A DNA stretch of 64,000 bases, taken from the NCBI GenBank assembly GCA_003194525.1, contig NBIV01000100.1, positions 1 to 64,000 on the forward strand. Reading direction: 5' to 3'. Under the pieces are notes generated by a model. It saw nothing but the letters and a program-made list of their open reading frames with translations. It ran no database searches and was not told the DNA's origin. Source of the stretch: Gracilariopsis chorda. Taxonomy: Eukaryota; Rhodophyta; Florideophyceae; Gracilariales; Gracilariaceae. The first letter of the stretch is position 1. The number at the start of each line of letters is the position of its first letter. The position numbers were made by a program, and so were the translations under genes. Of this stretch, positions 11,863-22,778 are shown in pieces.

Positions 11863-12744
11863 AAGTTCCCGCCGTTTCTCCTTAGAGGTGACTGGACACT
11901 TGCTTATGGGGTGGATGCCATCGCATTCCTCGGTGTTGAGGCACGGCTTGTTCCAGTTTCCTTGGGCTTCCTTCCCTTTCGTGTCGGCGGGATCTCCATT
12001 CTTTCCAAGACGTTCGCGGAGGGGACGGTTAGTCTTCTGAACCTTTCCTGGGCACTCTTGCCCGGTCCCGTTCTGGGTATTTCTCTGATGACTCTGTCCG
12101 TGCTTTCGTTTCAGCTTTGAAGTAGCTGACTGTACGGCGTGAAACTGTTCGGCGAGTGTTGAGAGTGTGTTGGCAAAGAACGTTCAGTTTCCTTTCTGCT
12201 CTGCAGTCCACATACTCATCTGGTCTCTAACCAGTTGCTTTAGTTCGGGCGGTTCTACTTTGCTGACGAGCTTCGCAATTAGCTGCTTGCACCTGTCGCA
12301 CTCTGTGATTACCTCGGATGCATTGTGCTCGTCGAGTGCGGTTATCACGTCAAGCACAAACTGTTCGGCTGTCCCGGCGGGATCTCTCAATAAGATCTTA
12401 TAGGTCACGCTTGAAATCGCTTCTTCCACGCGATCATTTAAGTCACGCGATGTGTGTGCCAGGCGGAAGTCAAACCAGTTCTTCACGGCATCGTCGGTAG
12501 CGTCTTCGGCCTTCGAAGTGCCTTCGATCCTACCTAGGATGCAAAGGCTGTGCAACAGCTTCGTTTTGATGCATTGACGAATTGAGGCAGCTTTGATTCT
12601 CTGGTTTGTTGGTCGTCCCGCATTGATGTCATTCACGCGCTCCACATAGGCTGAATTGTTTGTCTCAAAACGAATTAGTTCCAGTTGCGTTTCTTTACCC
12701 AGGTTCGGGGCCTGGATCGTGTTAACCAATCCGTAAGTAGACAT
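11863..12744 (-). pseudogene. Array unit C gag with premature stop
   Basis: The start ATG is at 12744 and the TGA at 12184-12186 cuts the protein after 186 residues, as in unit B. The C-x5-C-x3-H-x4-C knuckle lies downstream of the stop. It differs from unit B by a single visible base near 12466 (a Ser codon becomes Phe in the WFD-RLAH segment). Confidence 0.82.
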
Positions 12745-12781
12745 CTTCTTCTCGTAGTGTTCCGGTACGATTTGACGTCTC

Positions 12782-12791
12782 AAAGCGCTTT
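12782..12791 (-). other. Palindromic AAAGCGCTTT at the LTR/internal junction (candidate non-canonical primer site)
   Basis: The ten-base perfect palindrome AAAGCGCTTT abuts the inner edge of the 5' LTR here, at 7772-7781 and at 2761-2770. It occurs again in the related plus-strand element at 63503-63512. A normal TGG-starting tRNA primer-binding site is not seen at the junction. Confidence 0.55.
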
Positions 12792-13099
12792 GTTGGTCGG
12801 ATACCATACGCAGTCGAAGTGTTTCTGAGTAGCGCGATAGGCGAGAAGAACAGGCACAAAAATGCTCAGAGTTCTCTCTGAGTTCTGCCCCTTTCCTCCA
12901 GAGTTCTTTGTCCGAAGGCAGGCTTATTTATTTTCTAGTTCTACTACGCGCAGCCTTCCACTAGAAGGCATCTACGACTGCGTAGGTTGCGTGTGCACTG
13001 CGTGGACTACCACGCAATTCAAACTGCTTCAGTTTGAATTTTGGTGCTTCTTCTGGAAACAACTGTTTCCGCTTTGGCGAATTGCCGCAATAGCTAACA
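12791..13099 (-). repeat. Array LTR 3 (309 bp), outer 5' LTR
   Basis: Matches LTRs 1 and 2 until 13099 and then diverges completely, so it is the right end of the array. It has a C-to-T change at 12971 that breaks one pair of the second U3 hairpin, and a few other substitutions near its right end (13079, 13094). The flanking target-site duplication cannot be checked because the left end of the array is outside the window. Confidence 0.87.
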
Positions 13100-16000
13100 G
13101 TCTCTGTTTATACCGATATCTGCCCTTTTCTTCCTGCAGCCGCAGACCACGTTGTGGAAAAGCGCAATGCTCTGCTTAAGGTGCTCACCCGTCGAACGTA
13201 CCTCAGTGGTCGGTAAAAGAATTTCCTAGAAAGCCCGGGTGGAAGATGGGCTCCACTGTCCAAACGGTCTAAGTCAGGAGACGCCGGCCGAGGGCTGCAG
13301 AACTGGACGGGCAACTGCATCAGGTGTGGTCAGGTAACACATGTAGAGCGTTTGTGGTCATGTAGCGCTATGGATTCACGGAGAGAGTTAGTAGAAGAGG
13401 CTAGAGGGCAGTTTTTATCGCCAACTAGAACAAAGTACAAGACAGTTTGGTGGCATGACGTCTGGCTTTAGTCAGGGTAGAGAGACTGTCCGCGCGAGCT
13501 AACTAGAATCACAGTATGCGCCACAGGAACACTTTGTGAAGTCCTCCATTCCAAGAGTTCCCTGCGATGCGCAGTGCACTGCACTTTCTTCTCAAAAAAA
13601 GGGTTACTAAATATTAATTATCGCTCTACGAAAATATTTGGACCTCAGCCAACGACACAAAATTCCCTCTTCTGCCCATTATTTCCCCTCGTGCCGCTTA
13701 TCACTTCCCTCGTTCGGAAATGTGTGACCTGCTCCGGATTCTCTGTGTTGCCATGCGTCAGGTGCATTCTTGCCACCTGTCTACCTTTCTCTTCTCCCCC
13801 TACTATGTCACAATCTACAATTTCCACCATCCCGTGCCCGTGTCTAGGAGTCCGTACAGTCGCTCTACCACACAGGCCTTGCGCTGATCTACAGTTGCAG
13901 CCCATTTATCGGGCTGAAACACAGTGACGTTCTCAAAGCTTTAACGATAAATGTGAAGATCCTTGCCCCAGAAAGACATTCAAGCAGGTCATCGTACGTA
14001 ACAGCTGTTCCGTCGTAGTAAGAAGAGCACACCAGTTTTTTCTCATGCACTATTCGGGAGAGGGCATAACCTCCACCATCTTGAAAGTAGAGAAGCTTAT
14101 GAGTCCATCACTCCTCTCGCTGCTGATATCTTACAGGTCAGACATATTCACGTTTCTGCAGCACCACTTCCAACATTAGAAGACCTTGCCAGCATTCCAA
14201 TCTCTAACTTTCGAAACATTGTTTTGGAAGGATGATTAATCGGGAACTACTTACCCACGAATCCCCAATACAAGCATTAGAGCAGAAACCTTCACTACAA
14301 ATCGCTCCACATTTTATAAAATGCAATTCCTCACATCGAAGAGACATTGACACAGGATGTCGTTAAACTCGCCCGGGAGATCGGCGGACTGGTCATCTTC
14401 GTCGAATCAAGATGTCTCTAAAGGTGACCAGACAGTTGGCAGACCGACAGTTCCAAGCGATCTGGGTGTTATTGTCCACTAAAGGCTCCCACTAAGCTGT
14501 GCGAAACGGTAGGCACGACGCATACGCTTCCTGGAAGATCTTGCAAGCCTTTACATGAATTTTCCCGGAAGGGTCAGAAGTTTCCTACGAAAACTGAGGT
14601 GGCAGTCTTACCTCACGCAGCATCTTAGCATAGCATGGATAATAGAATAAAACAAACCCGCCCATAAACAGATCTGAATGGTTTTCCAGGGTTTTTACGG
14701 AACTTGCGCCAGGATTGAAGAAACCCACGTGTGTCAGGTTAGTTTAACTACCCGAAATCGCCAAGGGTAAAGAGGAAATGGTGGGTAGAACGTCATTCGT
14801 GCTTTTAGACGACGAAAACGAGGCACATTGGAATCCGCCTTGTCGTGGTGTGCTCCTTGGCTCAAGTCTGAAGTTTTCTGGTGGAAAGGGAAGGAATAGA
14901 AGACAAAAGAATGGAAAACGCGAGCCGCGTTAGAAGAAAGTGGATCCGATCTCGGGTCTTCCCATAGAAGCTTGATGCTGATCTTTTCATGTTCCAAGAG
15001 AGTAGCTAGTGAACGCAACACGGCTGCTGCAAGGTGAAAGAAAGCAGCAGTCATCGGCTACATGCTGGGGACATGAATAGAGATGGGAAATATGGGACAG
15101 AGAAAATTATCCACAATGCCGTGATCGGGTAATGTGTGCCCATAAAAAAGATACAAAGAAAGAAGAGACAATGTAAACTGGCGTGTACCACGACAGAGGC
15201 AATGCATGGAAAGAAGTGATTCCAATCCTCGACACTGTTCCGCAAAGCATTGGGGGAGCTCAAAAACTCTACAAAACTGTCACCACGAAGATATCGCTGC
15301 AAAAGAAGTGCCTGACGGCAATCAAAGCCATTCAGGAATACTGAAAAAAAACAATACCAAAAACGATTCTGGAGACTAGAAAAAAGAAGCGAACAGTATC
15401 AGAGGGAGCAAAATCGTCAGGCGTGAAAATTGTCGTGAAATAATACGTTATAAAAAGAGGCGGCCTGTAGTGGTAGCTAGGAGCGGCCCGAGAAGGATGA
15501 TTCCTTTGCTTAAAGAGGTAGAGTTGATGATAATAATGGGTTGGGGAACAGACGAGAGACGAAGGCCGAGCTCTGTTCCCTCCTTTTATACTCAGATAGA
15601 AAGACACTAGTCGTCTTTCTCGGTAGTTAGAGTCCTAACATTCTCGCATGAATGCGGCATTGTAGGCAGCCATCACACCATCCTCGGGGATGGTGAGAAG
15701 GCAGGACGCTCTCTCACCATCCCCAAGGATGCTGAGATGGTCCATTTCATCTCCCTTTTCCTCACCGTCTGAAAAGGACGGTGTCCGGAGCCTTATCCTC
15801 ATAGAACTAATCCCAGGCACGTATCCACATGGGACTCTCATCCCTCTGTTAATGCACTGACTAAAATTAGTGGCTGAGAATAACATGTCTTTGATACCCG
15901 TGTAGTTTCTTCTAATTGATATATCGTGCCCAAGTTGATATTTGGAATTCTTACGCCACAGAGAGGTTGATACGAACGTATTTGTTAGTTGAAAATTGCG

Positions 16001-16199
16001 TAACTCTTTAACGTACTGATTTGTGGTGTTCTCGTGGAGTTACAAGCAAACGTTGAAAGATTACGTGAATGTTTATTCGTGATAAGATTACATGTCTCTC
16101 TTTATTAATGTACATCCAAGTCATCCTCTCATATATTCTTACCTACCGCTATCTCTCACACCACCATAAATTGTTTCTGATGGTCAGATAGAGCTTAGT
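13100..16199. other. No recognisable gene; unique-looking sequence
   Basis: Short open frames occur on both strands but none shows a recognisable domain, and some are low-complexity or overlap on opposite strands. The only structured item is the hairpin at 15686-15724. Confidence 0.5.
15686..15724. repeat. Perfect 13-bp inverted repeat (hairpin)
   Basis: The arm GGGGATGGTGAGA (15686-15698) is exactly complementary to TCTCACCATCCCC (15712-15724), with a 13-base spacer. Its role is unknown; it may be an end of a small transposon. Confidence 0.7.
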
Positions 16200-18139
16200 T
16201 CACCCTGGATGTCCAGATAACTGTGAATAATGAGAAAGATGTAGAACTCTGCTTTTGAAACTGTAGGATATCACGATTTGTTCGAAGGCTTCCACAACTG
16301 GAATAAAAATTCCTCGATCATCGAAATGGAAAGAAAGCTCCTCCTCCCTGTTAATATGAGAGCAGATCGCCGTGCATAAGGCATCTTTGTGCTGTTCACG
16401 TAAACGTTCAGGCAACGACATACGCTCGAGCTGTTCCGATGGATCGGTATCCCTAGTTTTGGCGATGAGCAGGTCAAGGCCGAAGTCTTCTCCACTGAAT
16501 GCATCAATGTCGTCACATGACGGTTATTCTTCAGAGAAGAGGCAAGGGATACCATCATCAATCTCATATTGAGTTTCGCCCAAAGTTTTCAAGCGTGCGA
16601 GCGCGTCTGCATGGTTGTTGCGGCAGCCTTTCTTATACTGGACTGTAAAGACAAATTCAGAGTGAGGTAGGCGCCAAAGCATTAGAAGACATGAGAGGTC
16701 ATTAATTTACATAAGCCAACGTAGACAGCAGTGATCCGTATGAACGGTAAAGTGTATACCTTGTAGGTAAGAGCGAAGGACAGTTAAGGCCCATACAACC
16801 GCAAAGCATTCTTTCTCCGATACCCAGTAATTCTTTTCAGCTTGCTGAAATGATCGAGACCGATAATCAATAGTTTTTAGTTCACCATCCTGGCGGGTGT
16901 GGAAAAGGGAGCATTCAATTTGGTAATCGCTAGCATTTGTGTCAACCGAGTACGGTAAGGTGGGTTTTGGGAGGTCCAAGGCATTTGTGGTTGTAAGCAT
17001 CTGATTGAGCGTATTGAACGCATTGGTTTCGGCTTGCCCTCTCGTAACAAGGCATTGAAAGGTGCAGAAATATGCGAATAACGTGGTACGAATTGTATAT
17101 AGACGTTTCAAAGACTTAAGAAGGCTCGTAGTTGCGTCGGAGTCTTCGGGGCCTTTGTCTCGCGATTTGCAGTGGTCTATACTTCTTCCTTTTCCAGTAA
17201 GCCTCTCGTGATACGGCATCCACGGTATTTCAAATTCTTTGTGAAACATGTACTTTTCTTGATCTTCAGGTTGATTCCTGCATCTTGGAACTTCTTCACT
17301 ATTTGTTCCACGTATTCGAAATGTTCTTCCATGGTTTTGCTGAACACAGTGATCTCGTCTAGGTGTACTAGACAGTTTTTCCACTTATGTTTGGATAGGA
17401 TGATACCCATGGCGCGTTGGAAAACGCAGGGGCACTGGTTAAACCAAATGGCATGCGCTTGAAGCGATAAATGCCAGCGTGGAAAATGAATGCAGTTTTT
17501 TCACGGTAATCCAGCGCTACGGGGATTTGGCAGTAGCCCCAGTTGGCGTCGAGCGTCATGAATACCGTGGCTTCACCAGACTGTTGAAACATTCATCCAT
17601 TCGCGAAAGTGGGTACGGTACGTGTCCCTCATCGTAACTGAGTTTAGTTTTGGGTAATCAACGCAGAAGTGTAAAGAGCCATCCACTTACGGAGCGAGGA
17701 GGACGGAAGAAGCCCGGGTTGACCGAGCTGGCTTGAATATTCCCTTCTCCAACATGGAGTCCACATCTTCGTGGCCGATATGTCAAGAGCGAGGCCCTGC
17801 ACTGTAAGGTGGCTTTGAAATGGGTCTTGTACCCGATGGGACATCAATATGGTCTTCGGTAGCAGATATTTGTCCTATCCTGCCACTCCACATAGAAGAG
17901 TATTTCAGCAGTATGCTGCGCAGGCACGCTTGATGCGGCCCCGTTACGTGGGAATATCCATATCCTTTAAAGAATCTCCGGTTTCTTCTACAGTCGTGGT
18001 GTATGACAATGTGGGGGCGACTGGTTTGAGGCCGGCCTCAGCAAACGCTCTTCATCTGGTAACGATATTCCAAGGACGTCAGCAGTCGATAAGTGATATC
18101 AACACTGAGGGGTGTGGTAGCGCCATCGCAACTACCTGA
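16200..18139 (-). pseudogene. Decayed Ty3/gypsy pol (RT, RNase H, start of integrase)
   Basis: RT is readable at 17592-17177 (FMTLDANWGYCQIP, then PFGLTSAPAF). The usual Y-x-D-D box appears as HLDEITVFS, so the second Asp is Glu and the leading Tyr is His. RNase H follows at 17000-16707 (SVDTNASDYQI, then TVHTDHCCLRWL). The HHCC start of integrase ends at 16200 in LSHYSQLSGHPG, and no integrase core follows, so the element is 3'-truncated. Several frame changes and stops are present. It is a different family from the left-hand array. Confidence 0.8.
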
Positions 18140-18421
18140 TGCTTGTGTAATCTGCTGTAGTGAGAGTTTAGATTACATAAGAGTAATGCCAAGGTTCTGT
18201 CCGGTTTGACTTGAGCAATGCTGTTTGCGACAACAATTCCATGAGACTCGCACAACGAGGCATTTGCTTGCATGGAGATTAGTTCATGTTTCTCCGTGGT
18301 AACCGGGATCCATGGCTGCTATTTCGGAGGTATTATTACCAAGTTTGTTGGACTTCCACCTGCTGAACAGTTTGGTCACATCCTGATGAACGGCGTCTGC
18401 GCCTTGCCAAGTGTTTGCCTT

Positions 18422-20029
18422 TCAGTAGGCGGTGCTGGTTATGTGATTGCGTTCTTTCTCTTTCAGACCCTTGTAGTTCAAGGTGATCTTGTATATATCT
18501 CTAGTGGGTAAGGTACATTCCACCGATAAGTGGTGTCGACCATAACAACCATAACAAATTAACGTGTCTTGAAAGAGGCGTTTCTGGCCTGGAGTATGGG
18601 GAGCAGCGTGTGGGTTAACCCATCCAGGTTCTTGGTCATAAAGAATCCAGGTGGTGGCACCATTAAAGAACGGTGCTCGCTCCTGCGTGGCTCCATTGCT
18701 ATTAAATCCTCTTCTTGGGTCGATTCCGTTGTTGTCAACTCCGCAGCTGGGACAAAACGATCTGGGACATCCAGGTAATACAGTATTCTTTGATGCGAAG
18801 AGCCCTCTTGTGGGCGTGAGATGGAGGATTCCCCCGAGCATTCTGAAGATTGAACCAGTAACAATTTGCCCGATGCCGGCTTGAAGGTTCGCTTGACGCA
18901 ATGCTTCTTGACATCGTATGTCTCCAAGTGACTGGTACGAATGCGGGCTCTGACCACATCACCTTCCGCTTAGTCAAACTGAACTAACTCCAAATAACTC
19001 GTATGACTATGTCGCTGTCGAGGTCTTGCCATCGAGGAATTCATAGTCGGTTGTAATCCGTCAACGAATAGAGTCATCTTGTCATCTACCGAGGGAACGT
19101 TTCCACGCAGTGCGGCTGCATTATTGAGCGTCAAGCTGTACTCCATCTTCTCTTGTTCCGTTTTCTGAGCGATATACTTGAGACGCAGGTTAGTAGTATT
19201 AATAGCATTCGAAGTTGCGTAGCAACTCAGTAGACATTGAACTGCCACCGGCCAGTTCGTGACTCCACCTTCGTCCAAGGCTAATGAACCACACACAGCA
19301 CGATACTGTTCCAGGGCATACCCAGACAGAAAATGTGGTAAGGACACATAGGCTTGAGGTTCACTCATCTTCAGCGTATCCTCTTCAGTGGTGAAACGTG
19401 CCAGAAAGTCAAACAAAAAATTGGCATCCTTCCCGTTGAAAGTAAGGTCATCTATGACCACTTTCATTCTCTTGATGTGATCCTTCACTTTACCTGTATC
19501 GCGAACATTTTGTTTAAGATTCCGGGTATTCAACCAGTACAGGCAATAGATCATGATTCTTTCATAGCAGGGGTTGGTACATGGGAAAGGCTTCAGATCT
19601 CGACACGACGGACCTTTCTTCTTTGTCAGTGATGTGGTAACCCCTTCCCTCTTCTTCCTCGATCTCTGAGTCTCTTCCTCACTGAAACTCGAACTCTCAT
19701 CAGGTGATGTTTCAATTTCGGAGTCGTCCGAGCTAGAACTTTCGTTCTCTCACTCTTCGGGTTCCCAGTCTTTTCGACAGCCTGATTTCTGAGACCTTTT
19801 TGAGGGCTTGAGACGTGCCGATTTCGACTTCTTCGAACGAACCTCCATGGCCTCAGGGTATCTCAGGTTTCGAAGCTGTCGATTTGGCGAATGCGCTCTC
19901 CAACCATTCCAGATGGGAGTTAACACGCGTGAGTATCTCCTCTACAGTGACAAGTTCTGTAGACGTTGCTCGTGTGGTGGCGCCTTGAGCTGAAATCTGC
20001 TGGCAGATGATTGACTTTTCTCCTCTCAT
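18422..20029 (-). pseudogene. Decayed gag of the 16-20 kb gypsy element
   Basis: A plausible start is the ATG at 20029 (MRGEKSIICQQ), followed by a Ser/Glu-rich low-complexity stretch and a capsid-like region at 19554-18970 (HFLSGYALEQYRAVC, then RLKYIAQKTEQEKMEYS). Downstream, near 18530-18500, a degenerate knuckle region reads CYGCYGRHHLSVEC. At least one frame change and a stop near 19750 interrupt it. A TATA-like tract (minus-strand TATATAAAAGG near 20059-20049) lies just upstream. Confidence 0.65.
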
Positions 20030-20268
20030 GGAAGAGCTCCAGTCTTATCCTTTTATATAGAAACTGCGCCCAGGAAAAACCCTGCTAAAATCAAGAACGC
20101 TACATACTACTGCGGCTACAGAGCAGGGAAACACTCAACGTAGATATCACATCAGAATGTTTTCGTACTGATTGCGTGAGCGAAATATCTCTTCCACCTT
20201 TGCTCACGCAATTCGTATAACGTAAGGTCAGGCAACATGTCTCATGGCACATCCAGTACAATATTACA

Positions 20269-20510
20269 TCAGAAGCTGTTCTTAACCTCAGTCCAAAAAG
20301 AGACAATCGTAACATTTCGATCCAGTTGAGTCCTAGTAAGGTCAGATTCGACAGCTGTGATTTCTGCACATCGCGTTCGTTTATCATCTCGCAGTAAAAT
20401 GCAAAGCCTCGCAAACTCGTTGAGTGAGAACAATTGACCAGTCACTCGCGTGTTTGCTTTTCCTTGGGTGCTTTCAACTTTTACCAAAGATCCAGGTCCA
20501 TCCCCGTTTC
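20269..20510 (-). pseudogene. SANT/Myb-like ORF fragment (Harbinger-associated type), copy A
   Basis: The readable segment includes FSLNEFARLCILLRDDKR and LTRTQLDRNV. It closely resembles the longer segment at 27015-27488 (FSLNEIARLIETLRDDER, then LNRRELDANVTW). The pattern of spaced aromatics and acidic residues recalls the Myb/SANT-like DNA-binding ORF of PIF/Harbinger transposons. Like copy B it lies on the minus strand, upstream of and divergent from a plus-strand Harbinger transposase relic. Confidence 0.5.
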
Positions 20511-21649
20511 GCTTTCGTGCCTGTTGTGGTGCAATACCCTTAAAAGGGAAAAGACACACGAGTGTGTTGGATATCCATCTCTGTACGGTGGAAACAGCAA
20601 ACAAAGCCACCTGAGGTGATCGAACTAGTCGGGCGTAACTCCAAGGGTCACTGTCACGATGGGGGTTCAGATGTAGGGTAAATACCAAAAAGTAGTTGCA
20701 AAACAGAGAAAGAAATAATAAAGAAACGCCGGTAAACACGGGAGTGTTACCTGCATAAGGGCAAAATATGTAAGCGTTAAGAACACGAAATGCAAATAGA
20801 GATGACGACGTGGTGCGCGGTTTGGGATGCAAATAGGTGTAGTAATAGTTTCGAACCCGGAGTTGGCTCTCCAATGGATTTTACCAGGTACCGGGGATTT
20901 CTGGGTCAGAGCTGAACACTCAGGTGGTGTCTAAACAAGCGTGAAGTTCACGCTCAAAATGAGTGAGTAATTTACAATTTATAAAATAAACGGCTGTAAA
21001 TTGAAATAAGAGAGACCCCTATTGACCCCTACTCAAACAAAGGTCCAAACAGCGGTCCAGTTTGTTGACAGATCCTATTTCACATCTTCCAACCATGATC
21101 TCTCTTGTTGACAACAGCCATCCAAATACTTGCCCAAACGACTCAGCTTTTCTGCATGCATCCTATCTTTATATCCGTTATTTTACATGGCACGCTTCGA
21201 ACAGCAGCGCTAAATCACGCTGCAATACAAACTGCAAAACAAACTACTCGTAGACAGTTTTCTACAAAATCGCACATTCCACCATCTGTAACTCGTCAAG
21301 GCATCACTTTCAAGCCCATTTCCATCTTTTTGAGCGTAACAACGTTCAAGTTCAACTATCGCATGAGCCGTAAATCGTTTTAAAGACTGGTGCGCTTGAT
21401 CTCTTCTCTCATACCAAAAGATGAAGAGATGGGAAGATGATATGGACGTTAAGCCCTTTCTACGGAAATGGGATTAGGCATAACTTTGACTAGACTTGCG
21501 GGTGGGTCGATTGACACGATACATCAATATTTCCGAACGCAACTTTCGCCTGTGTATAGTATTTTCAAAGAAATTTGCAGCACATTGTCTAACATACTAA
21601 CCCTTGCCGGACTTCCCGACCAGTTGGAAGGATGAGAAGAGCTTTCAAA

Positions 21650-22277
21650 CGGATTCAAACTATCTAGGTCACAAGTCAGCCCATTTACTGGCTGCATCGG
21701 AGTAATTGATGGAATCTCAGTTGAGATAAAGCCACCTAAGTTCAACGCTCCGAAATATTGGTGCCGAAAGGGTTACTACGGAATCCCTGTTCAGAAAGTG
21801 ATAGACTCTGGGGGCAGATTTTTATTTGCTTCTGCTACATGCTTTCGGTCTACTCATGACTCTTTGACATATGACTCTACAAAACGTTTCGAGTACCTGA
21901 ATAGCCAGAACCTCTCCGTAAAATTTTGGATTGTTAGTAAAGAAGAGTATGTCTGTACTGATAATCTTATCACACCAATACCGGCTTCACAGATTTATTA
22001 GTGGTATGAGAAATCGTTTAACGTTTTCTTGTGTTCTTCGTGCATTCAAGTTGACCAGGCGTTTGGAAGGTTAGTTGCAAGATGGAGGATACTGCAGAGT
22101 CGTCTGAACTATTCGGTGAGTATAAGCGCAAGCCTTATTATTATATGCATGAAACTTCAGAATTTTTGCATCGATGAAGGCGAAGAAAAGCTGCGATCGT
22201 TTTCTGTACGAGAACTCGAAGACCTTGACAAGGATGCTTTACACCGGTATGGTACTGTAAGGAAAGCATTGGTATGA
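21650..22277 (+). pseudogene. PIF/Harbinger transposase (DDE_Tnp_4) relic A
   Basis: Reading in one frame, FTGCIGVIDGISVEI (first Asp) is followed by KYWCRKGYYGIPVQ, then STHDSLTYDS (second Asp), and after a stop by QAFGRLVARWRIL and MKLQNFCID, the family's C-terminal signatures. The third acidic position, normally in a GDxAY context, reads VSKEEY. A single in-frame TAG lies at 21999-22001 between two well-conserved blocks. More stops follow after 22277. The N-terminal part is too degraded to place. Confidence 0.82.
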
Positions 22278-22778
22278 TGGCATCTACCGAAGATGAAAGC
22301 CCTTCTAGTTTACTGGTGGCACGCTCTACTATGAAACGTATCAAAATGGTCGAAATCGTGCGACGCCGCAATCTTCGTCGCCCAGAACTGACAAGAGAAT
22401 CGGTGCTCTGATGATCGTTGATAGGAAAATTGCTGTGGGTGGAATGTTCAGATTCGTATGCATCACTGAACACTACTTCAGTTTTATAATCTGACAGAAA
22501 TTGACTTCATTTGTCTCTGCGCTCCCCAAACAGTGTAATGGTCTGCCATGTTTACGAAAGCACCTCAGCGAGTCTCTTCGAATCGCTTTGTTCCCAGATT
22601 ACTTTGATCTTCATAAGCAAGAACCAAAGTGCCATCGAATTCTTTGGTTTCAGGGAGAAGGGTACATGCATAGACTTCAGCTGTGAAGCGCCCCGCAAAG
22701 CCTCTAATCTTGATTGCTACGCTGCGTCCGCAAATGGCTTCCTCGGCTGGACTTCTGGCTCTCCTCTTTCCACCATGA

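Larger units (their letters stand above)
1..13099 (-). mobile_element. Head-to-tail array of a Ty3/gypsy chromodomain retrotransposon sharing LTRs
   Basis: Three near-identical 309-bp LTRs at 2770, 7781 and 12791 alternate with internal gag-pol regions in the order LTR-internal-LTR-internal-LTR, all with coding on the minus strand. The period is 5011 and then 5010 bp. No doubled LTR or target-site duplication separates units, so neighbouring copies share an LTR. The leftmost internal region (unit A, 1-2769) is more diverged and runs off the window; units B (3079-7780) and C (8090-12790) differ at only a handful of positions by eye. The domain order gag, protease, RT, RNase H, integrase, chromodomain-like tail is that of Ty3/gypsy chromoviruses. 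Confidence 0.93.

Noticed and set aside
13574..13927. 117-codon open frame on the plus strand
   Set aside because: Cys/Pro/Thr-rich, overlaps an open frame on the other strand, and has no domain; probably chance.
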